A DNA stretch of 64,000 nucleotides from an uncultured Porphyromonadaceae bacterium (GTDB lineage: Bacteria > Bacteroidota > Bacteroidia > Bacteroidales > Muribaculaceae), in the NCBI GenBank assembly GCA_900540205.1, contig UQER01000003.1:1-64000 (forward strand). Reading direction: 5' to 3'. The stretch's first letter is position 1, and each line of letters opens with the position of its first letter. Of this stretch, positions 15,998 through 23,739 are shown in pieces. A program made the position numbers and the translations under genes. A model generated the notes under the pieces. The model made no database searches, was not told the origin of the DNA, and saw nothing but the letters and a program-made list of their open reading frames with translations.

Positions 15998-16060
15998 TTA
16001 TCCGAATCTATCCGAGCTTATAAGAATTATCAGAATTATAATTCGGATAAATTCGGATAA
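15998..16060. repeat. 18-base inverted repeat upstream of the ychF promoter
   Basis: TTATCCGAATCTATCCGA (15998 to 16015) and TCGGATAAATTCGGATAA (16043 to 16060) pair with one mismatch. Each arm is itself a direct repeat of a TTATCCGAAT-like unit. It ends 14 bases before the -33 box of the ychF promoter, where an activator or repressor would bind. It has no T run. Confidence 0.7.
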
Positions 16061-16073
16061 TGGCAGCAGTTAA

Positions 16074-16105
16074 TTTTGGCAAAAGCCTGAAATTGCGTAA
16101 ATTTG
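16074..16105 (+). promoter_or_regulatory. Promoter for ychF
   Basis: TTTTG at 16074 to 16078, a 19-base spacer and TAAATTTG at 16098 to 16105 match the Bacteroidota consensus completely. The leader would be about 65 bases. Confidence 0.8.
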
Positions 16106-16174
16106 TAGTCTGCATACACGCAAACAACCATAGTTCATCTAATCACGAGTAACAAAAAAAACTGAAATATCACC

Positions 16175-17278
16175 ATGTCGTTGCAATGTGGCATAGTAGG
16201 ACTGCCCAACGTGGGCAAGTCAACCCTTTTCAACTGTCTTTCTAACGCCAAAGCCCAGTCGGCCAACTTTCCGTTCTGCACCATCGAGCCGAATGTGGGA
16301 GTCATCACCGTGCCCGACGACCGCCTCAACCGCCTGGTGGAGATGTGCCAGCCCCGCAGCGTGGTGCCGGCCACGGTTGAGATTGTAGACATCGCCGGCC
16401 TTGTGAAAGGTGCGAGCAAGGGCGAAGGCCTCGGCAACAAGTTCCTTGCAAATATCCGCGAAACCGACGCCATAATCCATGTGCTCCGGTGCTTCGATGA
16501 CGACAACATCACCCACGTGGACGGCACAGTCGACCCCGTCCGCGACAAAGAGATCATAGACTACGAGCTGCAGCTCAAGGACCTCGAGACCATAGAAGGC
16601 CGTATTGCACGCACCCAGAAGCAGGCCCAGACCGGCGGCGACAAGGTGGCGAAAATGCAATACGAGGTACTGAAAAAATTCAAGGACGCCCTCGACCAGG
16701 GAAAACCGGCACGCTCGGTGACCCTCGACACTCCCGACGAGCAGAAATTCGCCCGCGAACTCTTCCTGCTCACCAACAAGCCGGTGCTCTACGTCTGCAA
16801 CGTGGACGACGCATCGGCCGTGAACGGCAACAGCTACGTGGATGCCGTGCGCGAGGCCATCAAGGACGAGAACGCCCAGCTGCTCATCGTGGCAGCTCAG
16901 ACCGAGGCCGACATTGCCGAACTCGACACCTTCGAGGAACGCAAGGAATTCCTCAACGAAATCGGACTGGAGGAATCGGGCGTGGCGCGCCTTATCCGCG
17001 CAGCCTACGCTCTGCTCAACCTGCAGACATTCTTCACCGCTGGCGCCGACGAGGTGCGTGCATGGACCTTCATGCGCGGCGCCAAGGCTCCGCAGTGCGC
17101 CGGGGTGATCCACACCGATTTTGAAAAAGGCTTTATACGTGCCGAAGTCATCAAATATGACGACTATGTGAACCTCGGAGGCGAACAGGGCGTGAAGGAA
17201 GCCGGCAAGCTCAGCGTGGAAGGGAAGGATTATGTGGCTCAGGACGGCGACATAATGCACTTCCGTTTCAACGTCTGA
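16175..17278 (+). CDS. ychF: Redox-regulated ATPase YchF (Obg-like)
   Basis: This 367-residue translation-associated P-loop protein has G1 as GLPNVGKS at residues 9 to 16 and G3 as DIAG at 72 to 75. LVKGASKGEGLGNKFLANIRETDAI follows, which is diagnostic of YchF. The NKxD box is replaced by a CNVDD sequence, in line with ATP preference over GTP. A coiled-coil insert (about 130 to 200) precedes the C-terminal TGS domain (about 280 to 365, AGVIHTDFEKGFIRAEVI). It is monocistronic, with a consensus promoter and a conspicuous inverted repeat upstream. Confidence 0.96.
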   Translation: MSLQCGIVGLPNVGKSTLFNCLSNAKAQSANFPFCTIEPNVGVITVPDDRLNRLVEMCQPRSVVPATVEIVDIAGLVKGASKGEGLGNKFLANIRETDAIIHVLRCFDDDNITHVDGTVDPVRDKEIIDYELQLKDLETIEGRIARTQKQAQTGGDKVAKMQYEVLKKFKDALDQGKPARSVTLDTPDEQKFARELFLLTNKPVLYVCNVDDASAVNGNSYVDAVREAIKDENAQLLIVAAQTEADIAELDTFEERKEFLNEIGLEESGVARLIRAAYALLNLQTFFTAGADEVRAWTFMRGAKAPQCAGVIHTDFEKGFIRAEVIKYDDYVNLGGEQGVKEAGKLSVEGKDYVAQDGDIMHFRFNV

Positions 17279-17362
17279 CCCCGCGACAACGGTGAGTTCC
17301 CTCAGCACAACTCTCCGTCAGACAAACACGACAATTGATCATACTCACATAAATCTCCAACA

Positions 17363-19408
17363 ATGAAAACCAGACATCTGGCAATAGCCCTTGCGGCCGT
17401 TGCCGCAACATCGGTTAACGTTATGGCAACCGAACATCTCAAAAGCGTGAACCCGGCCTACATCGACAACACTGTCCCTGCAGCCGACGACTTCTACCAC
17501 CACGTGAACAACGGATGGCTCAAAGCCCACCCGCTCACACCCGAATATGCCCGCTACGGCATCTTCAACATCCTTGCCGACTCGGCCGAGAACCAGGTAA
17601 AGGAGATTGTTCTCAACCTCGGACAGACCAACCCCGAACCCGGCAGCAACGCATTCAAGATCTGGACACTCTATTCGCAGGGCATGGACTCCGTGCGCCG
17701 CAATGCCGAAGGCGCAACCCCCATCCTTGACGACCTCAAGAAAATAGAGAACACCACACCCGAGGAGATGGACAACCTTTTCCTGTGGATGCACCGCAAC
17801 TACTCCAGTCCCTTCTTCGGCGCAGGTCCCATGGAGGACATGGCCGACTCGAACAACTACGCCATGTATGTAAGCGGAGGCTCGATGGGTCTGGGCGACC
17901 GCGACTACTATCTGCTCAACGACAAGGAGAACACACGCATCCGCAACGCTTATAAAAAGCTCATCGTCGACCAGATGATGAATGCCGGCTACAAGAAAAA
18001 AGATGCCACCCGCATCATGAACAACGTGCTCAAAATCGAGACTGCCATCGCCGACTCCGCCCTCACACGCGAAGAGAGCCGCAACATCCCGGCCATGTAC
18101 AATCCCCGCACTCTCGACCAGCTCAAAGCCGACTATCCCCATGTGAACTGGGACCGCTTCTTCGTTGAGACCATGGACATCGAGACACCCCAGCAGTTCA
18201 TCCTCACCGAACCCAAGGGGATGAAGCAGGCCGACAATCTGATGGCATCGCTCACCGACCGCGAGAAAAAGGACTATTACCTCTGGAAGTATGTGGCACA
18301 GGCTGCCCCCTACCTCAGCGACAAATTCACCGACACCTCGTTTGAGTTTGCCAAAGTGAAAAGCGGTGTGCAGCAGCAGCGTCCCCGCTGGAAACGCGCT
18401 CTGGGTGTGCCCGACAGCTACATGGGCGAGGCCATCGGCCGCCTGTATGTGGAGAAGCACTTTCCCGAAAGCTCCAAGCAGAAAATGCTCGACCTCGTAG
18501 GCAACCTCCGTGTGGCCCTCGGCAAGCACATCATCAACCTCCCCTGGATGACCGACGACACCAAGCTCAAGGCCATCGAAAAGCTCAACAGCTTCACTGT
18601 TAAAATCGGCTATCCCGACAAATGGAAGGACTACTCCGCAATGGAAATCGACCCCGCCAAAAGCTACTACCACAACGTGCACAACGCCGGAATGTGGCAT
18701 CAGAAAGAACAGCTCGCCAAATGGGGCAAACCCGTCGACAAAACCGAATGGGGCATGACACCGCAGACGGTCAACGCCTACTATAATCCGCTGGCCAACG
18801 AAATCGTGTTCCCCGCAGCTATCCTGCAGAACCCGTTCTTCGACCCCGAGGCAAGCGATGCTGAAAACTACGGCGGTATCGGCGTGGTTATCGGCCACGA
18901 AATGACCCACGGATTCGACGACCAGGGCCGCAACTTCGACTCGAAAGGGAACATGACCAACTGGTGGACAGCCGAAGATGCCGAAGCCTTCGACAAGCTC
19001 ACCTCAAAACTCGGTGCACAGTTCGATGCAGTCGAAATTCTCCCCGGCCTGATGGCAAACGGCTCTTACACCATGGGAGAGAACATCGCCGACCAGGGCG
19101 GTCTGCGCATCAGCCGCACAGCGTTCCTCGACGCTCAGAAAAAGAAAGGCGTGGACATCAACTCGGAAGAAGCCAAAATCGACGGATTCACACCCGAGCA
19201 GGCATTCTATCTGAACTACGCCAACATCTGGGCCACAAACATCCGCGACGAGGAGAAACGCAACCTCACCATCGGCGACGTGCACTCGCTGGCCGAGAAC
19301 CGTGTGAATGTGACTCTGCGCAACATCGAGCCCTTCTTCAAGGCTTTCAACGTGAAGGAAGGCAACAAACTGTTCCGTCCGGCCGACGAGCAGGTCATCA
19401 TCTGGTAA
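17363..19408 (+). CDS. M13 family metallopeptidase (PepO/neprilysin type)
   Basis: This 681-residue exported zinc endopeptidase has an N-terminal signal (residues 1 to about 22, ending VNVMA). DDFYHHVNNGWLKAHP is the family N-terminal signature. The zinc site is HEMTH with H512, E513 and H516 in VIGHEMTHGFDDQGRNFD, and the third ligand Glu is in ENIADQGGLRIS. A NAYYNP substrate-binding motif precedes the zinc site, and the C-terminus ends VIIW as in NEP-like enzymes. The likely role is periplasmic or surface oligopeptide breakdown for amino acids. It is single-gene with a strong terminator 38 bases after the stop. Confidence 0.95.
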   Translation: MKTRHLAIALAAVAATSVNVMATEHLKSVNPAYIDNTVPAADDFYHHVNNGWLKAHPLTPEYARYGIFNILADSAENQVKEIVLNLGQTNPEPGSNAFKIWTLYSQGMDSVRRNAEGATPILDDLKKIENTTPEEMDNLFLWMHRNYSSPFFGAGPMEDMADSNNYAMYVSGGSMGLGDRDYYLLNDKENTRIRNAYKKLIVDQMMNAGYKKKDATRIMNNVLKIETAIADSALTREESRNIPAMYNPRTLDQLKADYPHVNWDRFFVETMDIETPQQFILTEPKGMKQADNLMASLTDREKKDYYLWKYVAQAAPYLSDKFTDTSFEFAKVKSGVQQQRPRWKRALGVPDSYMGEAIGRLYVEKHFPESSKQKMLDLVGNLRVALGKHIINLPWMTDDTKLKAIEKLNSFTVKIGYPDKWKDYSAMEIDPAKSYYHNVHNAGMWHQKEQLAKWGKPVDKTEWGMTPQTVNAYYNPLANEIVFPAAILQNPFFDPEASDAENYGGIGVVIGHEMTHGFDDQGRNFDSKGNMTNWWTAEDAEAFDKLTSKLGAQFDAVEILPGLMANGSYTMGENIADQGGLRISRTAFLDAQKKKGVDINSEEAKIDGFTPEQAFYLNYANIWATNIRDEEKRNLTIGDVHSLAENRVNVTLRNIEPFFKAFNVKEGNKLFRPADEQVIIW

Positions 19409-19446
19409 ACGGCATGCGTATCTGACACGCTGACAGACACAACAGC

Positions 19447-19486
19447 AACCGGGCATCAACCAAAACCGATGCCCGGTTGTTTTTTA
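19447..19486 (+). terminator. Terminator of the M13 peptidase gene
   Basis: An 11-base perfect stem, AACCGGGCATC with GATGCCCGGTT, is followed by GTTTTTT. Confidence 0.92.
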
Positions 19487-19532
19487 TCCAGACGGTCTGC
19501 CGCAGGCCGGATACAACTAAAAACTTTACACC

Positions 19533-19940
19533 ATGTCGTACAAAATCATTGAGATTGAAGGCATCGGCGATGCCTACGCTCGCAAACTCGAAGATGCAGG
19601 CGTCAAGACCACGGACGATCTGCTCAAACGCGCCGCCACCCCCAAAGGACGCGAAGCCCTTGCCGAAGAAACCGGCATAAGCCCTAAACTCATTCTCAAA
19701 TGGGCCAACCATTCCGACCTGTTCCGTATCAAAGGTGTGGCCGGGCAGTTTGCCGAACTGCTCGAAGCCGCCGGAGTGGATACCGTAAAGGAATTCCGCC
19801 ACCGCGTGGCCGCCAACCTCCAGCCAAAGCTTGTCGAGGTAAACGAGGCAAAGAACCTATGCAACCGCGTTCCTTCAGTTGCCGAACTCGAGAAGATGAT
19901 TGCCCAGGCAAAAGAGATGGAACCTGCCATCAACTACTGA
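19533..19940 (+). CDS. DUF4332 helix-hairpin-helix protein
   Basis: This 135-residue cytoplasmic protein is built from tandem helix-hairpin-helix units. The first is IIEIEGIGDAYARKLEDAGVKTTDDLLKRA (about 4 to 33) and the second is LFRIKGVAGQFAELLEAAGVDTVKEFRHR (about 62 to 90), as in DUF4332. Such domains resemble the DNA-binding HhH of RNA polymerase alpha and DNA ligase, but no nuclease or other catalytic domain is present. No partner is obvious nearby. The ATG lies after an A-rich ACTTTACACC. The molecular role is unknown. Confidence 0.88.
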   Translation: MSYKIIEIEGIGDAYARKLEDAGVKTTDDLLKRAATPKGREALAEETGISPKLILKWANHSDLFRIKGVAGQFAELLEAAGVDTVKEFRHRVAANLQPKLVEVNEAKNLCNRVPSVAELEKMIAQAKEMEPAINY

Positions 19941-20028
19941 CCCTTCATAAGAGCTTACAGCAGCTTTCAAAAGTTCACAGGAGTTTATCCGGAGAGTGTT
20001 GCAAAACTGCGAAACCTCGGTCAACGAT

Positions 20029-20057
20029 GTAGGGACGCACGGTCTGAGCGTCCCTAC
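20029..20057. repeat. REP-like palindrome, family B (single)
   Basis: GTAGGGACGC and GCGTCCCTAC form a perfect 10-base stem with a nine-base loop. It is the same family as the pair at 31417 to 31512, with the same GTAG foot. It lies in a short intergenic gap before a terminator. Confidence 0.8.
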
Positions 20058-20102
20058 ACATTGGGGTTATGCTACACCCTCCAGGAAAAATTCCAACGCC
20101 TA

Positions 20103-20162
20103 ATAAACCAAGGCCACCTGCCGGAATTCAGATTCCGGCAGGTGGCCTTGGTTTATATTTTT
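20103..20162. terminator. 25-base perfect stem terminator between convergent genes
   Basis: The arms at 20103 to 20127 and 20132 to 20156 are perfectly complementary with a TCAG loop, followed on the plus strand by ATTTTT. It serves DUF4332 (plus) and possibly the NlpC/P60 gene (minus). Confidence 0.9.
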
Positions 20163-20180
20163 CAATCGCGGTATGTCGTA

Positions 20181-20825
20181 TCAGAACACGCGGCGCACGC
20201 TTAGAAAGCGCTTTGCATAGTAGGGAGCGGAAACACGGTCGATACTGATGCCGCTGCTTACCGATGCATGAATGAACGTTATCTCGCCGGTGACGGCATC
20301 ATTGTCAATCACGATGCCCACATGCCCCACACGGCCCGAACGCGAATTGCGGCCGGTGAAAAACAGCAGGTCGCCCGGCTCAGCCTCCTCGCGTTTGATC
20401 TGCACGCCCTGTGTGGCCTGGGCTGCCGAAGATGCGCTGAGATTATATCCGAACTGACGGAACACATAGCCCGTGAATCCCGAGCAGTCAAAACCCTTGG
20501 GCGATTTACCTCCGCGCACATAACGTGTGCCCATAAACTTTTTGGCATACGCAATCATGTCGGCCACCATGTCGGAGTTTCCTCCGCCAAGGTCGTCCAG
20601 CAATTCCATTCCTGCGGCAGGCACAATCTCGAAGGGGTTGGTACGCGACACCGAGGCATAAGTAAGCTCCTCCTCGGCGGCGTCTTCGGCCGAGACGGTA
20701 CGGGTCTGCTCCGTGCGGGATTTTGTAGTGGAGTTTTTCGTGGTGGCGGTATGCTTCCGGACCGCACCGGCAGGAAGAACTGCCACGGCCATACAGAGCG
20801 CTATCGTCAGGAGGTATCGGGTCAT
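20181..20825 (-). CDS. NlpC/P60 family cysteine peptidase (C40)
   Basis: This 214-residue exported cell-wall peptidase has a signal peptide at about 1 to 22 (LTIALCMAVAVLPAGA). A Thr/Ser/Lys-rich linker (about 25 to 60) leads to the NlpC/P60 domain at about 87 to 214. The catalytic Cys is C114 in GFDCSGFTGYVF, the His is H168 in GRVGHVGIVID, and the polar third residue is H186 in FIHASVS. It probably cleaves the D-Glu to diamino-acid bond of stem peptides. There is no SH3 or LysM domain. A TAACTTTG promoter element lies at 20966 to 20973. Confidence 0.93.
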   Translation of the reverse strand: MTRYLLTIALCMAVAVLPAGAVRKHTATTKNSTTKSRTEQTRTVSAEDAAEEELTYASVSRTNPFEIVPAAGMELLDDLGGGNSDMVADMIAYAKKFMGTRYVRGGKSPKGFDCSGFTGYVFRQFGYNLSASSAAQATQGVQIKREEAEPGDLLFFTGRNSRSGRVGHVGIVIDNDAVTGEITFIHASVSSGISIDRVSAPYYAKRFLSVRRVF

Positions 20826-20965
20826 AGGTTATTTTTTCTGATGCCGGCTGAAACGTGATTTAAATGCCGGCGGCGTGTATGCGTCACCATAAGGGAATCG
20901 GAAGAGAAGTGGTGACAAAAAAAAAGAATCGTCCGGACTGGAAACAATATCCAACCGAACGATTG

Positions 20966-20973
20966 CAAAGTTA
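20966..20973 (-). promoter_or_regulatory. Promoter -7 element for the NlpC/P60 gene
   Basis: The minus strand reads TAACTTTG. The leader would be about 140 bases and contains a nine-base A run (plus strand). No clear -33 TTG is seen. Confidence 0.45.
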
Positions 20974-21089
20974 CTAAAATTAAAGCTCAATCGGAACAGG
21001 GCTTCACCTAATTATATTCATTTTATGTTAAAAAGGTTAAACCGTCAGAATCCGTGTATGAAAGCCTCATTTGCCCGGATACACGCCCG

Positions 21090-21722
21090 TCAGAACAGCC
21101 ACGCAGCTGTGACGGTCCAGAAACGGTTCTTGGCGTCCACACCCACCGGGCCGTAGAGCGATGTGTCGCCCGACGCCGAATTGTTGATGCCGAGACCATA
21201 GGAAGCGGCAAGTTCGACCTTGTTGACGATTTTCAGACCGAAACCGAAGTTCCACGCAAAATCGAATGTCTTATTGTTCCATGCATTCTTCACGTTCTTG
21301 TTTGAAATGAGGAATGAGAAATCAGGACCGGTGGTAAGGAACGGAGTCACGAATTTACCCACCAGAGGCAGACCGATGTTCCAACGGAAATTGATGGGAA
21401 GCTCTATGTAGTCACGTCCGATGTTCACGGTTGAATAGTCCTCCGGATCGCCGAAATCAGCCATGACCTTGGTGGTGCGGTGGGTGTACATGAGCGATGC
21501 ATCGAATCCGATGTTGATAATCGGAGCCACGAACTGCATCATCACACCGCCGGTGAATCCGGAACGGTTATCGCTGTCAAAAGCTTTCTCATTGAATTTA
21601 AGCTCATTGATTGTCATACCGGCCTTGACGCCGAAACGTACCGGCGAACCGGCCTTGGCACTGAAGCCCATGGCACCGACTGCAAGCATGCAGCAAAGCA
21701 CAATTTTTGCAAGTTTTTTCAT
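21090..21722 (-). CDS. Outer membrane beta-barrel protein (porin family)
   Basis: This is a 210-residue exported protein. The signal peptide occupies residues 1 to about 24 (LAKIVLCCMLAVGAMGFSAKA). The mature part starts SPVRFGVKAGMTINELKFN, the typical opening of the PorT/outer-membrane-beta-barrel family, and continues with strands such as GFTGGVMMQFVAPIINIGFDASLMYTH and YIELPINFRWNIG. It ends in an aromatic strand (FWTVTAAWLF) fit for BAM recognition. No enzymatic motif is present and the ligand is unknown. It is monocistronic and divergent from the Fe-S gene at 21910. Confidence 0.85.
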   Translation of the reverse strand: MKKLAKIVLCCMLAVGAMGFSAKAGSPVRFGVKAGMTINELKFNEKAFDSDNRSGFTGGVMMQFVAPIINIGFDASLMYTHRTTKVMADFGDPEDYSTVNIGRDYIELPINFRWNIGLPLVGKFVTPFLTTGPDFSFLISNKNVKNAWNNKTFDFAWNFGFGLKIVNKVELAASYGLGINNSASGDTSLYGPVGVDAKNRFWTVTAAWLF

Positions 21723-21830
21723 ATCTTTCTATGTATTATTAAATTACTATTATTTCTCAACATGTCAAGGCGTCCGCCGCACATTAGCGGCACATACGGG
21801 CAAGCCGCACATTCACACCGCGTTGAAAGG

Positions 21831-21878
21831 CAAAGTTACACATTTTTTCCAAATTCTGCCGGAAAAAGCTTATCTTTG
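21831..21878. promoter_or_regulatory. Divergent promoter elements for the barrel and Fe-S genes
   Basis: The minus strand has TAACTTTG at 21831 to 21838 (barrel gene) and the plus strand has TATCTTTG at 21871 to 21878 (Fe-S gene). The two -7 boxes are only 32 bases apart, so their upstream regions overlap. Confidence 0.6.
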
Positions 21879-21909
21879 CCATGACGTACTACAAATACTA
21901 CCTTTTTAA

Positions 21910-22230
21910 ATGGACGCTGACAAAAAATTACAACTGGAAGAACAGGTGGTGAAGATGCTTAAAACCGTCTATGACCCCGAAATTCCGGTGGACATATATT
22001 CGCTCGGACTTGTATACAAAATCGACATCACCGACGACGCCGACCTCACTGTCGACATGACAATGACCGCACCCTCATGCCCCATGGCCGACTTCATAAT
22101 AGAGGATACCCGCATCAAACTCGAATCGATCGAAGGGCTGAAAAGTGTAACGGTCAACCTCGTGTTCGAGCCCGAGTGGAACAAGGACATGATGAGCGAG
22201 GAAGCAAAACTCGAGCTCGGCTTCCTATGA
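21910..22230 (+). CDS. MIP18/DUF59 iron-sulfur cluster assembly protein
   Basis: This 106-residue cytoplasmic protein of the MIP18 (DUF59) family is SufT-like. The family signature VYDPEIPVDIYSLGLVYKI is at about 20 to 38, and the reactive Cys lies in MTAPSCPMADFI. Members help load Fe-S clusters onto target proteins. It overlaps the lpxH start by four bases (ATGA), so translation is coupled. I see no other suf gene in the window. Confidence 0.93.
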   Translation: MDADKKLQLEEQVVKMLKTVYDPEIPVDIYSLGLVYKIDITDDADLTVDMTMTAPSCPMADFIIEDTRIKLESIEGLKSVTVNLVFEPEWNKDMMSEEAKLELGFL

Positions 22231-22973
22231 CAAAAAAAATCTATTTCATATCCGACCTCCATCTCGGAGCCGCCTATATAACCGACCCTCGCGCACATGA
22301 AATGCGCATTGTGCGGTTCCTGGATTCGATAGCTGCCGACGCTGCCGAGCTGATTATGCTTGGCGACGTGCTCGACTACTGGTTCGAGTACCGGACGGTG
22401 GTGCCGCGCGGCTACGTGCGGTTTTTCGGAGCGCTCTCCCGCCTGGCCGACAGCGGCGTGAAGATAACATGGTTCATCGGCAACCACGACATCTGGCTGT
22501 TCGACTATGTGCGCGACGAAATCGGCCTGCGCGTGGTCGACGGCTTCGAGGTGCGCGACATCAACGGACTCCGGTTCTTTCTGAGCCACGGCGACGGCGT
22601 AGGCAAACTTCCACCGGCATTCCGCACCATGCGGGCATTATTCCGCAACCGCCTCTGCCAACGGCTATACGCTGCCATCCATCCGCGCTGGACCATCCCT
22701 TTCGCCCATGCATGGAGCAGGCATTCGCGCGCCACCGGCGATACCGGCAGCGGTCAGTCCCACTCGTCCGAACCGCTTGTGAAATTCTGCAACGACTACC
22801 TCACCCAAGTTGACCCCACCGTGAATTATTTCATGTTCGGACATCACCACGTCCTGGTGAATCAGACGCTGTGCAACTCCACAAGCCGTATGATTATAAT
22901 CGGCGACTGGCTGAGCCATTTCTCATATGCCGAACTCAACGGACAAGAGTTGTCGCTTAAAATTTTCCATTAA
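22227..22973 (+). CDS. lpxH: UDP-2,3-diacylglucosamine diphosphatase
   Basis: This 248-residue calcineurin-like metallophosphoesterase hydrolyses UDP-2,3-diacylglucosamine to lipid X in lipid A synthesis. The metal motifs in order are SDLHLGA (about 8 to 14), GDVLDYWFEYR, GNHDIWLFD, LSHGDG and FGHHHVLVN. I chose ATG at 22227, which overlaps the preceding stop as ATGA and starts right at the conserved TKKIYFISDLH. An open frame extending upstream to 22077 lies within the Fe-S gene in another frame and is not real. The DxxDYWFE form fits the LpxH branch. Confidence 0.93.
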   Translation: MTKKIYFISDLHLGAAYITDPRAHEMRIVRFLDSIAADAAELIMLGDVLDYWFEYRTVVPRGYVRFFGALSRLADSGVKITWFIGNHDIWLFDYVRDEIGLRVVDGFEVRDINGLRFFLSHGDGVGKLPPAFRTMRALFRNRLCQRLYAAIHPRWTIPFAHAWSRHSRATGDTGSGQSHSSEPLVKFCNDYLTQVDPTVNYFMFGHHHVLVNQTLCNSTSRMIIIGDWLSHFSYAELNGQELSLKIFH

Positions 22974-23140
22974 TTTTGACTGACATACAGAAAAACATAA
23001 GTGTTAACACTGTTAAAACCAACCGTTAACAGAACTGCTAACCTTGCGCATAACGCTTGATATAAAGCCACTTGCATCGCAACACATTTTCAAGAAGCAA
23101 ATAACAGCCCAAAAAGCATGTCGTAAAACATATTAAAAAA

Positions 23141-23172
23141 TTTTGCCGTGCCACAAAAAAGGCTCACCTTTG
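23141..23172 (+). promoter_or_regulatory. Promoter of a short untranslated unit
   Basis: TTTTG at 23141 to 23145, a 19-base spacer and CACCTTTG at 23165 to 23172 (one base off TAnnTTTG). The next feature downstream is a terminator only about 55 bases away. Confidence 0.55.
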
Positions 23173-23177
23173 CATCA

Positions 23178-23266
23178 CAAACCTAAAACAATCTTTTTTA
23201 CCTTAGAAATTGTACCTATTGGAAACCAATAAAGAAGCGCTTAGTGATAAGCGCTTCTTTATTTTT
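23178..23266 (+). ncRNA. Candidate small RNA ended by an intrinsic terminator
   Basis: A transcript starting about six bases after the promoter would be roughly 90 bases long. It has a single-stranded A/U-rich 5' half and ends in a 16-base perfect stem (23228 to 23243 with 23248 to 23263, loop GTGA) followed by TTT. No credible ORF fits. It lies between lpxH and a second, separate promoter for the ferredoxin operon. It could be a trans-acting sRNA, or the terminated leader of an attenuated operon. I recognise no Rfam family. Confidence 0.45.
23228..23266 (+). terminator. Strong intrinsic terminator
   Basis: A 16-base perfect stem, AATAAAGAAGCGCTTA with TAAGCGCTTCTTTATT, GTGA loop, then a T run. 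Confidence 0.9.
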
Positions 23267-23325
23267 AACCGCCCCACCCCTGTGCAGGATATGTTTAATA
23301 ACAATCTGCGAAAACCGCTCCGGAT

Positions 23326-23357
23326 TGTTGTAAATATGAAAATTTCAGCTAATTTTG
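23326..23357 (+). promoter_or_regulatory. Promoter of the ferredoxin and 2-oxoacid oxidoreductase operon
   Basis: TTG at 23328 to 23330, a 19-base spacer and TAATTTTG at 23350 to 23357 match the consensus fully. The leader is about 90 bases. Confidence 0.75.
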
Positions 23358-23452
23358 TGAATTGGAAAATGCATGTTGCTCTGCAACCGCAGAATTGCCC
23401 TACAGACCAACCTGAATCAACCCGAAATAACACATTAACCAATCTTTAACTT

Positions 23453-23683
23453 ATGGCTAAAATCCACGGTGCCGTCACCATTGAACAAGAGCGTTGCAAG
23501 GGCTGCGACCTCTGTGTGGTGGCGTGTCCCTGCAATGTTCTTGCACTACAGCCCAAAGAGGTAAACGACCGCGGCTATCACTTCGCGTATCCCGCCACCC
23601 CCGATGCCTGCATCGGCTGCGCGGCATGTGCGTTAGTCTGCCCCGACGCCTGCATCGAAGTGTACAAGGTGGTAGAAAAGTAA
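23453..23683 (+). CDS. 4Fe-4S ferredoxin subunit of 2-oxoacid:ferredoxin oxidoreductase
   Basis: This 76-residue protein has two cluster-binding motifs: C15, C18, C21, C25 (CKGCDLCVVAC) and C53, C56, C59, C63 (CIGCAACALVC). It carries electrons from the oxoacid oxidoreductase core to free ferredoxin. It is the first gene of a four-gene operon followed by alpha, beta and gamma subunits, the KorDABC or VorDABC order common in Bacteroidota. Confidence 0.93.
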   Translation: MAKIHGAVTIEQERCKGCDLCVVACPCNVLALQPKEVNDRGYHFAYPATPDACIGCAACALVCPDACIEVYKVVEK

Positions 23684-23739
23684 CCGCCTGCCCTCTCCAA
23701 TCTTAACTACATTATTCCACCGACTAACAATCCTCAAGG

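Noticed and set aside
16220..17308. 362-codon minus-strand ORF opposite ychF
   Set aside because: Antisense to a gene with complete GTPase motifs and a consensus promoter.
17345..18910. 521-codon minus-strand ORF opposite the M13 peptidase
   Set aside because: Antisense shadow in GC-rich DNA. The composition is Val/His/Gly-rich with no domain.
22077..22226. N-terminal extension of lpxH
   Set aside because: It lies inside the Fe-S gene in another frame and encodes an Arg-rich tract. The family N-terminus begins at the ATG at 22227.
23210..23449. 79-codon ORF between lpxH and the ferredoxin gene
   Set aside because: It begins with TTG inside the small-RNA unit and reads through its terminator and the next promoter. 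No domain is visible.
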